Below, piece by piece: positions 1 to 6,441 of a stretch of 23,575 nucleotides of DNA. Each line of letters begins with the position of its first letter. Position 1 is the first letter of the stretch. A program made the position numbers and the translations under genes. The notes below the pieces were generated by a model. The model was not told the origin of the DNA and made no database searches. It worked only from the letters and a program-made list of their open reading frames with translations. Where the stretch lies: the NCBI GenBank assembly GCA_003141795.1, contig PLNO01000351.1, forward strand, positions 5,343 to 28,917, written 5' to 3'. The DNA comes from Spirochaetaceae bacterium. GTDB lineage: Bacteria; Spirochaetota; Spirochaetia; SZUA-6; Fen-1364.

Positions 1-237
1 GCCGTCCTTCCTGCACCACTGCTCCCAGTGCAGCTCCTCGATCATGGCCTTGCGCGGCACGGCGTTCACCACCCTGCCGAACAGGGGATCGTCCTGAACG
101 AGCCAGTCGTGGTGCTCGTACGCACGCTCCGTGGCCCGCGTGATGCGTTTCTCGAAGAGCTCCGTGAAATCGAGCTGGAACGACGCGAAGGCCGTGTCCA
201 CCCCGCGCGTCTTCAGCTTGCCGATGAGGTTCGCCAT
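1..237 (-). CDS. Unrecognised protein, N-terminal part (runs off the window start)
   Basis: An open minus-strand frame of 79 codons begins at an ATG (237-235) and continues through the window edge. Codon third positions are overwhelmingly G or C, as in the neighbouring real genes, so this strand looks coding and the overlapping plus-strand frame a shadow. The visible protein starts MANLIGKLKTRGVDTAF and is soluble, mixed charged and aromatic, with a DWLVQDDPLF stretch near residues 50-60. No signal peptide or known motif was seen and I do not recognise the family. There is no Shine-Dalgarno sequence before the ATG. A TATACT box sits 7 nt upstream, suggesting a leaderless transcript. The frame stays open upstream of the ATG, but I saw no other usable start codon there. 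It is divergent from the ygeY-like gene. Confidence 0.6.
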   Translation of the reverse strand, partial: MANLIGKLKTRGVDTAFASFQLDFTELFEKRITRATERAYEHHDWLVQDDPLFGRVVNAVPRKAMIEELHWEQWCRKDG

Positions 238-244
238 GCCGGGG

Positions 245-250
245 AGTATA
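245..250 (-). promoter_or_regulatory. Candidate -10 box (TATACT) for the gene at 1-237
   Basis: TATACT on the minus strand ends 7 nt before the ATG at 237, placing the expected transcription start at or next to the start codon. No convincing -35 is present at 17-18 bp; the best hexamer there, TTACGC, matches poorly. Support is the spacing and the absence of a ribosome binding site. Confidence 0.35.
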
Positions 251-301
251 TCGTGGCGGAACGCGGCGCGTAAGCGTCCGGCAAGCCAGTCAACGAAACG
301 C

Positions 302-331
302 TTGCGTGGAGCGGGGCAATGGAGGCATAAT
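302..331 (+). promoter_or_regulatory. Candidate promoter of the ygeY-xdh operon
   Basis: TTGCGT (302-307), an 18-bp spacer and CATAAT (326-331, 5/6 match to the sigma-70 -10). The -10 ends 7 nt before the ATG at 339, so transcription would begin at about the A of the start codon. The GGAGG at 321-325 would then lie outside the mRNA; its 13-nt distance from the ATG is also long for a working Shine-Dalgarno. Confidence 0.4.
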
Positions 332-338
332 CGCCCAA

Positions 339-1544
339 ATGGCACACTCAAGCGCTCGCATTTACGACTCGGCGAGGTCGCTCCGCGATTCCACGGCGCA
401 GACCCTCTCCTCCATCGTGCAGATCCCTTCCTTCAGCGGGAAGGAGGAGGCGGTGTGCAGGAAGATCGCCGCACTCTGCACGGAGGCGGGGTTCGACGAG
501 GTGCGCTTCGACGCGCTGGGAAGCGTGATCGCGCGCATCGGCACAGGGCCGCGCAGCATCGCGTTCGACGCGCACGTGGACACCGTCGGCGTGGGAGATC
601 CTTCGCGATGGGCCACCGACCCGTTCTCCGGCCTCATCCGCGACGGTCTGGTCCTCGGACGGGGCACGGCGGATCAGAAGGGCGGAGCCGCGGCAATGAT
701 CGGCGCGGGGAGGATCCTCAAGTCGATCGGGTACGCGGGCGAGTTCAGCGTGTACTTCACCTTCACCGTGCTGGAGGAGGATTGCGACGGGTTGTGCTGG
801 CGCCACCTCATCGAGAAGGAGGGGCTGCGCCCCGAGTACGCGGTTTCCACCGAGCCCACCAGTTGCCGCCTGTACCGGGGGCATCGGGGGCGGATGGAGA
901 TCGAAGCCGCGGTGCGCGGCGTGTCCGCTCACGGCAGCGCGCCCGAGCGCGGTGAGAGCGCCGCATACAAGGCGGCCCGCGCGGCACTCGCGATGGAGAA
1001 GCTCAACACCGGGCTTGCAAGCGACGACTTCCTGGGCAAAGGCACCATCGTCGTGTCGAAGATCGACGTTCACGGCCCCAGCCAGTGCGCCGTCCCCGAT
1101 CAGGGCTCCCTCTACATGGACCGCAGGTTGACGTGGGGGGAGACCGCTGATCTGGCCCTGGGACAGGTGCGTGCCGCCATGGGCGCAGACGCTGACGCCG
1201 TGGCGATGCCCCGGTACGACGGCAAGGGGTGGAACGGCGGGAGCTACTCTCAAGATCTCTACTTCCCGACGTGGAAGATCCCCGAGGAGCATCCCCTCGT
1301 CGCCGGCGGCAGGGACGCCTACCACGCGCTGTTCGGCAAGCAGCCCGTCGTGGGCAAGTGGACTTTCAGCACGAACTGCGTCGCCATCTGCGGAGTGCAC
1401 GGCATCCCGTGCATCGGCTTCGGTCCCGGTGACGAGGACAAGGCGCACGCGCCCAACGAGCATACGCGCATTGACGACCTCGTCACGTCGAGCGCTTTCT
1501 ACGCGATGCTCCCGATCGCGCTGGAGGAGAGGGGCAGGGGATGA
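339..1544 (+). CDS. ygeY: YgeY-type M20 metallohydrolase (selenium/purine-metabolism-linked)
   Basis: A cytoplasmic zinc hydrolase of the M20 peptidase/deacylase superfamily, 401 aa, most like YgeY, which in E. coli and gut anaerobes travels with xdh, ssnA and ygeW and is assigned to anaerobic purine/urate breakdown. Its exact substrate is not shown by sequence. Visible M20 signatures: HVD (H79, D81), bridging Asp in GTADQKGG (D112), catalytic Glu pair in VLEEDCDG (E146/E147), the STEP metal ligand (E172), dimerisation-domain His in SAHGS (H198), and C-terminal metal His in APNEHTR (H375). All active-site residues are present. ATG 339 is chosen over the in-frame GTG at 306 because a -10 box sits 7 nt before it and family homology begins just after. 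Its stop overlaps the start of the Mo subunit by 4 nt (ATGA), so the genes are translationally coupled. Confidence 0.88.
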   Translation: MAHSSARIYDSARSLRDSTAQTLSSIVQIPSFSGKEEAVCRKIAALCTEAGFDEVRFDALGSVIARIGTGPRSIAFDAHVDTVGVGDPSRWATDPFSGLIRDGLVLGRGTADQKGGAAAMIGAGRILKSIGYAGEFSVYFTFTVLEEDCDGLCWRHLIEKEGLRPEYAVSTEPTSCRLYRGHRGRMEIEAAVRGVSAHGSAPERGESAAYKAARAALAMEKLNTGLASDDFLGKGTIVVSKIDVHGPSQCAVPDQGSLYMDRRLTWGETADLALGQVRAAMGADADAVAMPRYDGKGWNGGSYSQDLYFPTWKIPEEHPLVAGGRDAYHALFGKQPVVGKWTFSTNCVAICGVHGIPCIGFGPGDEDKAHAPNEHTRIDDLVTSSAFYAMLPIALEERGRG

Positions 1545-3682
1545 GCCCCCGCTTGAGCGATCCCGTCGTTCGCGTCGACGCCGTCGAAAAAGCATCGGGC
1601 AACGCCGCCTACCTTGCCGACATCCGTCTGCCGGGAACGCTCTACGCAAAGAGCGTTCGCTCCACCGCGGCGCGCGCGCGGATCGGCTCGGTGACCTGGC
1701 CCGCGCTTCCGGCGGGCTACAGCGTCGTGGACAGCCGCGACATCCCCCCGCGGGGCCGCAATGCGATCCTCATGATCAAGGACGATTGGCCCGTGTTCGC
1801 GGACACGGAGGTCCGTTTCAAGGGCCAGACCATCGGGCTCATCGTGGGCCCGGATCGCGACGTGCTGGGAACGCTCGTCTCCCAGGTCCGCGTCGACTAC
1901 GAGGAGCTCCCTCCCGCCTTCACGATCGATGAATCCCTGGCGCTGAAGGGCGGGCCCATCCACGGGAAGGACAACCTCTTCGCCGAATACTCGGTGACGC
2001 GGGGGGACCCTGACGGCGCGTTCGCGCGGGCCGCCCGTGTGGTGGAAGAGGATTTCGCCACCGGTTTCCAGGAGCACGTCTACATGGAGACGCAGTTCTC
2101 CCTCGCCGTCTGGACGGACGGCAGGCTCACGCTGCGCGCCTCCATGCAGTGCCCCTACTACCTGAAAAAGGCGCTCGTGCACACGGTGGGATGCCGCAAG
2201 GAGGACGTTCGCGTCATCCAGCCCCCCACGGGCGGCGGCTTCGGCGGCAAGGAGCATTACCCCGACGTGCTGGCCACAGCGGCCGCCATCGCCTCCCTCA
2301 AGCTCGGCCGTCCCGTGCAGATCGTCCTGGACAGGCAGGAGGACATCCAGAACACGCCCAAGCGTCATCCCTCCGCCATCACGATCCGCACCGCACTCGA
2401 TGCGCGGGGCGGGATCCTCGGCATGGAGATCGACACCCTGTTGAATGCGGGGGCGTACGAGACGTGCAGCTCCGTCGTGCTTCAGCGCGCCGTGTTCACC
2501 GCCACCGGTGTGTACGACATCGAGAACGTCCGGGTCAGGGGCAGGGCCGTTGCCACGAACATCGTTCCCTCCGACGCGTTCCGCGGGTTCGGCGCGCCGC
2601 AGGCCCTGTTCGCCATAGAGATGCACATGGACCACCTCGCGCGCTCCGTCGGCGCCGAACCTCTCCAGTACAAGCGCGAGCATTTGCAGAAGACCGGCAG
2701 CCGCACGGTGACCAATGGCACCATCCACGACGCCGTGCTTCTTGAAAAGATGGTGGACAGGATCGTCGAGCTCTCCGGTTACGCGGAAAAGCGCGTGCAT
2801 CGCATTCCCGGCAGGGGGATCGGCATCTCCGTTTTCAGCCACGGGTGCGCTTTCACCGGCAGCGGGGAGCGTGACCTCATCAAGGCCCGGGTGGCGCTGC
2901 ACAAGCACACGGACGGCACGGTGCGAATACTGGCCGCGGGCACCGACATGGGCCAGGGCCTGTTCACCACGTTCCGCAAGATCGTCGCCGGCACCTTGGG
3001 CGTCGCGCTGGAGCGCGTCCTCTACGACGCCCCCGATACCGACTCTGTTCCCGACTCGGGGCCGACCTGCGCGTCGCGCTCCATCATGATCGTCGGCCAC
3101 CTTCTGCAATTGGCGGCGCGGCAGCTCAAGGCCGAGTGGCAGGAAGCAAGGGAGCAGGAGGTCTGGCAGGAGTACGCGCATCCGCCGCAGCTCCTCTGGG
3201 ACCAGCAGAGCCTCACCGGCGACGCCTACCCGACGTGGGGCTGGGGCGTGAACGCCGTCGAGGTTTCGGTGGACCCTGCAACCTACGAAGTCACGACGGA
3301 AAACGTGTGGACGATCTACGACGTCGGGTACGCGGTGGACAGGCTCATCGTCGAGGGGCAGGCGCACGGGGGCATGAGCCAGGCCCTAGGGTATGCGGGC
3401 CTGGAGAGGCTCGAATCCAGGGACGGCGCCTTCCTCCAGTCCACGATGGCCGACTACACCATCCCGACGTCCATGGACTTCCCCATGACGCACACGGAGA
3501 TCGTGGAGAACCCCTATCCCTACGGTCCTTACGGGGCAAAGGGCGCGGGGGAGATCGTCTTCGACGGCGGTGCGCCCGCATTCGTTCTTGCCGTGCAGCA
3601 GGCCATCGGTGCGGAGGTGCGCGCTCTCCCTCTGACGCCGGAGGCGATCATGCGCCTCTGCGCGCACGGGGGGAAGCCGTGA
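1541..3682 (+). CDS. xdhA: Xanthine dehydrogenase, molybdenum-binding subunit
   Basis: The large subunit of a three-subunit molybdenum hydroxylase, 713 aa, slightly shorter than E. coli XdhA (about 750). It should hydroxylate a purine (xanthine or hypoxanthine), passing electrons to the [2Fe-2S] and FAD subunits encoded next. An N-terminal a/b hammerhead domain (about 1-115) precedes the molybdopterin domain. Motifs: GGGFGGKE (231-238), AFRGFGAPQ (346-354), GTDMGQG in the cofactor domain, and KGAGE with the catalytic Glu E671. E238 and R348 match the two residues that hold purine in bovine xanthine oxidase (E802, R880), supporting a genuine purine hydroxylase. Start and stop overlap both neighbours by 4 nt. 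Whether the cofactor carries a labile selenium, as in purine-fermenting clostridia, cannot be read from the sequence. Confidence 0.9.
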   Translation: MSPRLSDPVVRVDAVEKASGNAAYLADIRLPGTLYAKSVRSTAARARIGSVTWPALPAGYSVVDSRDIPPRGRNAILMIKDDWPVFADTEVRFKGQTIGLIVGPDRDVLGTLVSQVRVDYEELPPAFTIDESLALKGGPIHGKDNLFAEYSVTRGDPDGAFARAARVVEEDFATGFQEHVYMETQFSLAVWTDGRLTLRASMQCPYYLKKALVHTVGCRKEDVRVIQPPTGGGFGGKEHYPDVLATAAAIASLKLGRPVQIVLDRQEDIQNTPKRHPSAITIRTALDARGGILGMEIDTLLNAGAYETCSSVVLQRAVFTATGVYDIENVRVRGRAVATNIVPSDAFRGFGAPQALFAIEMHMDHLARSVGAEPLQYKREHLQKTGSRTVTNGTIHDAVLLEKMVDRIVELSGYAEKRVHRIPGRGIGISVFSHGCAFTGSGERDLIKARVALHKHTDGTVRILAAGTDMGQGLFTTFRKIVAGTLGVALERVLYDAPDTDSVPDSGPTCASRSIMIVGHLLQLAARQLKAEWQEAREQEVWQEYAHPPQLLWDQQSLTGDAYPTWGWGVNAVEVSVDPATYEVTTENVWTIYDVGYAVDRLIVEGQAHGGMSQALGYAGLERLESRDGAFLQSTMADYTIPTSMDFPMTHTEIVENPYPYGPYGAKGAGEIVFDGGAPAFVLAVQQAIGAEVRALPLTPEAIMRLCAHGGKP

Positions 3683-4146
3683 TCAGGTTCCGGTTGAACG
3701 GGAAGCAGATGGAGGTGAGCGCCGATCCCATGGCACGGCTCCTCGACGTGCTGCGGGACGAGTGCGGCGACACCTCGGTGAAGGAAGGCTGCGGGGAAGG
3801 GGAATGCGGCGCCTGCCTCGTCCTCCGTGACGGCGAGGCGGTGAACGCCTGCATCCTTCCCGTGGCGCTTGCCGAGGGCACGGAGATCGTGACCATGGCG
3901 GGTCTGCGGGACACAGCGCGGGGCAAGGTGCTCATCGACGCCTTTGCAACCGAAGGCGCGGTGCAGTGCGGCTTCTGCACGCCCGGCATGGTGATCGCCG
4001 CCGACGCACTGCTCGAGCGATCTCCCTCCCCCGACGAAGAGACGATCCGTCGGGGGATTTCCGGCAACCTCTGCCGGTGCACGGGGTATGACCTCATCGT
4101 GAAGGCGGTGTCCACGGCGGCAAGCAAGGGGAAGGGACTGTGGTAG
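3679..4146 (+). CDS. xdhC: Xanthine dehydrogenase, [2Fe-2S] subunit
   Basis: The electron-transfer subunit of the xanthine dehydrogenase, 155 aa, normal length for the family. It holds two [2Fe-2S] clusters. The plant-ferredoxin-like domain has C38, C43, C46 and C58 (GCGEGECGAC, then NAC). The helical domain has C97 and C100 (QCGFCTPG) and C132 and C134 (LCRCTGY). All eight ligands are present, unlike in the XdhD homologue at 15606. The start is GTG at 3679, overlapping the previous stop (GTGA) and preceded by a G-rich ribosome site; the same frame is open further upstream but only as a shadow of xdhA. Gene order here is Mo, FeS, FAD, whereas E. coli has Mo, FAD, FeS. Confidence 0.92.
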   Translation: MIRFRLNGKQMEVSADPMARLLDVLRDECGDTSVKEGCGEGECGACLVLRDGEAVNACILPVALAEGTEIVTMAGLRDTARGKVLIDAFATEGAVQCGFCTPGMVIAADALLERSPSPDEETIRRGISGNLCRCTGYDLIVKAVSTAASKGKGLW

Positions 4147-4967
4147 AGACGCTGCACCCGTCATCCCTGGAGGAGGCGCTGCGCCTGCGCGGCAGCACCG
4201 GGGCGATCCCTTTTGCGGGCGGGACCGACCTCATGGTACGCTTCCGCCGCGGCGCAGGCGCGTTGCCGGGTTTCACGGCGCCGGTCCTGCTCTTGGACCG
4301 GTGCACCGAGCTCACGCGGATCGATGTCACGCAGACCGGCCTCACCGTCGGTGCCATGGTGACGCTTGCCCGGCTTGCCGACCACCCCCAAATCCACCCC
4401 GCGCTGCGCGATGCGCTCCTCTCCATGGGCGGTCCCGCGCTCAGGACGGTCGCGACCCTGGGCGGCAATATCTGCAACGCCTCCCCAGCGGCCGACACGC
4501 TGCCCTTCCTCTACGCCTTCGATGCCACCGTGACACTCGGCTCGATCCAAGGGGAGCGCGTTCTTCCGATCCACGAGCTCATCTCAGGCCCCGGCCGTAC
4601 CGCGCTGCGCCCCGACGAGCTTCTCCTCTCCGTGTTCATCCCGGGCTGGCGGCCGTCCCGCGTGCTGTGGCGGAAGGTCGGCACGCGCAAGGCGAACGCT
4701 CTCACCAAGGTGTCGATCGCGGCGTTCGCCGAATGCATGAACGGCAGGGTGGGGCGCGCCGCCATCGCACTGGGCGCCGTGGCTCCCACCGTGATCCGTC
4801 TGCGGGACGTGGAGGGCGCCCTTATCGGCGCTGCGTCCCGGCGCGAGCTTTCACTGACGGAACACCTGCCCGTCCGCCCCATCGACGACCAACGCTCCTC
4901 CGCTCTGTATCGGCAGACCGTGGCGGAGAACCTCGTTACTGTATTCCTGGAAAGCATCTTTCATTGA
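4140..4967 (+). CDS. xdhB: Xanthine dehydrogenase, FAD-binding subunit
   Basis: The FAD subunit of the xanthine dehydrogenase, 275 aa (CO dehydrogenase flavoprotein family). It takes electrons from the [2Fe-2S] subunit and passes them to NAD+ or another acceptor. FAD pyrophosphate-binding motifs are intact: PFAGGTDL (24-31) and TLGGNICNASPAAD (106-119). A C-terminal CO_deh_flav_C-like domain follows from about residue 175. The start is GTG at 4140, overlapping the end of xdhC by 7 nt, so it is translationally coupled and the last gene of the operon. A promoter-like element for the next gene overlaps its stop codon; no terminator is visible in the 34-nt gap. Confidence 0.9.
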   Translation: MVETLHPSSLEEALRLRGSTGAIPFAGGTDLMVRFRRGAGALPGFTAPVLLLDRCTELTRIDVTQTGLTVGAMVTLARLADHPQIHPALRDALLSMGGPALRTVATLGGNICNASPAADTLPFLYAFDATVTLGSIQGERVLPIHELISGPGRTALRPDELLLSVFIPGWRPSRVLWRKVGTRKANALTKVSIAAFAECMNGRVGRAAIALGAVAPTVIRLRDVEGALIGAASRRELSLTEHLPVRPIDDQRSSALYRQTVAENLVTVFLESIFH

Positions 4968-4992
4968 AAGCCGGCTTCCGGTTCGCTATGCT
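4964..4992 (+). promoter_or_regulatory. Sigma-70-like promoter for the NlpC/P60-like lipoprotein
   Basis: TTGAAA (4964-4969), exactly 17 bp, TATGCT (4987-4992). The expected start lies only about 3 nt before the ATG at 5002, within or just after the GGAGG (4996-5000), giving a very short or absent leader. The -35 overlaps the stop codon of xdhB. Confidence 0.5.
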
Positions 4993-5001
4993 TGTGGAGG
5001 T

Positions 5002-5811
5002 ATGATTCGTATCGCATATTTCTGGCGGATCGGGATCTGCGCGGTCTGCCTGATTGTTGTTGCGCTCCTTTCGGGCTGCGCGTCGTTCGACCTCTTCGGG
5101 GGCCCGGGACATTCGCTGCAGCAGGCCGGGTCCCCGTCGGGCGACCCCGTCCCCGCGACCTCGTACCGCACAGCGGACGAGATAAGCCAGCCTCCGACCC
5201 AGGAGGAAAAAGAGGTCATCGCCTCCGCGAAGACCCTTATCGGGCAGCCCCCCGAGTCGCAGGTGAAAGTAAAGGACCGCACATTCGTCCTGGACTGCAT
5301 TGGAACGGTGAGCGCCATTTTCTACGGGATGAATATCGACGTGCAGCGGGACTTTGCAAGGTACAGCGGTAATGGCGTGAGCAGGCTCTACCAGAGCCTC
5401 AAGGTGCTGAAAGTCCTCCACAGGGACGTTTACCCGAGGCCGGGGGACGTCATCTTCTGGGACAACACCTGGGACGCCAACGGGGACGGCATCCTCACCG
5501 ACGATCCGCGCACCCACGCGGGTATCGTGCTCGCCGTGGATCCCGACGGGACCATCCATTACGTGCACGAGCACGTGATCAAGGGCGTGACCGTGGAGGT
5601 GATGAACCTCCGCCATCCCCGGGATTACTACAATCCCCAGGGCAGGGTCATCAACAACGCCCTTGCCATGAACTCCGGCATCAGTCGCAGGAACAACCCC
5701 GAGCACTGGGTTGCCGGGGATCTCTTCGACAGCTTCGGGGATATCCTGCGCGCCCGGCGCCACTTCTCCGTTGCCGACCTTGCCATGCGGGAGCCTCTGC
5801 CAGCGCACTAG
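5002..5811 (+). CDS. Lipoprotein with NlpC/P60-like cysteine peptidase/amidase fold
   Basis: A 269-aa predicted lipoprotein. Residues 1-25 form a hydrophobic signal ending in LSGC, with lipidated Cys C26. Residues 27-70 are a Ser/Pro/Gly-rich linker. The rest resembles NlpC/P60 cell-wall amidases: DCIGTVSAIFYG with nucleophile candidate C99, PRPGDVIFWD (about 145-154) where the family has GDLxFF, and THAGIVL with His H172, plus H186/H189. A loop at 158-168 (DANGDGILTDD) looks like an EF-hand calcium loop inserted between the GD motif and the catalytic His. Role is probably peptidoglycan remodelling at the envelope, but the family could also be a non-peptidoglycan amidase. The start is fixed by GGAGG two nt before the ATG region. 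No functional link to the xdh genes is evident. Confidence 0.7.
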   Translation: MIRIAYFWRIGICAVCLIVVALLSGCASFDLFGGPGHSLQQAGSPSGDPVPATSYRTADEISQPPTQEEKEVIASAKTLIGQPPESQVKVKDRTFVLDCIGTVSAIFYGMNIDVQRDFARYSGNGVSRLYQSLKVLKVLHRDVYPRPGDVIFWDNTWDANGDGILTDDPRTHAGIVLAVDPDGTIHYVHEHVIKGVTVEVMNLRHPRDYYNPQGRVINNALAMNSGISRRNNPEHWVAGDLFDSFGDILRARRHFSVADLAMREPLPAH

Positions 5812-5838
5812 GAGCCTGCTGGTGCGGGGTGTCGCACT

Positions 5839-5858
5839 TTTGGAATGATCGTTCCAAA
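5839..5858. promoter_or_regulatory. 20-bp dyad, candidate operator
   Basis: Perfect inverted repeat TTTGGAA-N6-TTCCAAA in the 257-nt gap between the lipoprotein gene and the flavin reductase operon. No T-run follows, so a terminator is unlikely. The size and symmetry suit a dimeric regulator such as TetR family, but no regulator gene is adjacent. Confidence 0.4.
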
Positions 5859-5880
5859 TTACAGATGTCTATTGCGAATG

Positions 5881-5904
5881 ATGCGTGCGCAGGGCTGCGC
5901 GCAT
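5881..5904. repeat. GC-rich stem-loop in the intergenic gap
   Basis: GCGCAG-GG-CTGCGC (5887-5900), extendable imperfectly to ATGCG...GCAT on the outside. No U-tract follows. It could help end the upstream transcript or be a protein-binding dyad. Confidence 0.3.
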
Positions 5905-5948
5905 GTCGACCCATGGACACTCTTTTTCAAATGTGATTAAATGCACGT

Positions 5949-5971
5949 ATTCCCGGTAACCACTCGGGAAT
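5949..5971. promoter_or_regulatory. Inverted repeat upstream of the flavin-lipoprotein operon
   Basis: ATTCCCG-N9-CGGGAAT, perfect 7-bp arms, about 100 nt before the ATG at 6069, within the most AT-rich stretch of the window (about 5925-5995). It is well placed for an operator or activator site. A nearby TGTGA-N6-GCACG (from about 5933) is a weak half-match to a CRP-type site. No confident -35/-10 could be assigned. Confidence 0.35.
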
Positions 5972-6068
5972 TGAATCACGATTAAAAATGGAACTCGGCT
6001 CGACGGATTCAGTGGCTGCGCTCTGGCGCGCGACAGCTCTGTTGTGCGCGAGTCCCAGGAGGAAGATC

Positions 6069-6428
6069 ATGAGGTTTTCAGCACGGCTGGCGGTCTGTCT
6101 TGCGCTATGCGCTTCGTTCGTGCTCGTCGTCTCCTGTACGCCGGCTCCTTCCGGGCACTGGCAGAACGGGACCTACCAGGGCAAGGCCGAGGGCCTGCAC
6201 AGCGACATCGCGGTCACGGTAACGGTGGAAAAAGGGCGGATCGCCAAGGTGGCGATCGATCAGCAGGGCGAAACGGCCGGTGTCTCCGACCTCGCCTTCA
6301 CGCGCATCCCCGAGGAGATCGTAAAGGCGCAAACGACGAAGGTCGACGCGGTGGCCGGCGCGAGTGTTTCATCAAAGGCGATTATGGCAGCGGTCGAGGA
6401 TGCTCTGACCAAAGCCGTGAAGCAATAG
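6069..6428 (+). CDS. FMN-binding domain lipoprotein (probable covalent flavin carrier)
   Basis: A 119-aa predicted lipoprotein: hydrophobic signal 1-22 and lipidated C23 (VVSC), then a single FMN_bind domain. In this family FMN is attached by a phosphoester bond to a Ser/Thr by the flavin transferase ApbE. The attachment motif, usually SGATxTS, appears as DAVAGASVSS (93-102), predicting S101 as the modified residue. It probably acts outside the cytoplasmic membrane, passing electrons to the flavoprotein encoded 13 nt downstream. ATG 6069 is chosen because AGGAGG (6057-6062) lies 6 nt before it and the signal peptide starts there; the open frame reaches back to 5988 but the extension has no ribosome site. 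No apbE is in the window, so flavinylation would have to come from elsewhere in the genome. Confidence 0.85.
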   Translation: MRFSARLAVCLALCASFVLVVSCTPAPSGHWQNGTYQGKAEGLHSDIAVTVTVEKGRIAKVAIDQQGETAGVSDLAFTRIPEEIVKAQTTKVDAVAGASVSSKAIMAAVEDALTKAVKQ

Positions 6429-6441
6429 GAGGATTCGAGAT

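Noticed and set aside
306..338. GTG start for ygeY
   Set aside because: The extension is not family-like, and the -10 box CATAAT lies inside it.
348..1649. Long open minus-strand frame opposite ygeY
   Set aside because: It is antisense to a gene with all M20 motifs. The translation is Arg/His/Gly-rich with no family match, a GC-driven shadow.
1499..3367. 622-codon minus-strand frame opposite xdhA
   Set aside because: Antisense shadow of a clear molybdenum hydroxylase; composition is typical of high-GC noise.
5988..6068. N-terminal extension of the FMN-binding lipoprotein
   Set aside because: It has no ribosome site, and would bury the lipoprotein signal peptide that begins at ATG 6069 behind AGGAGG.
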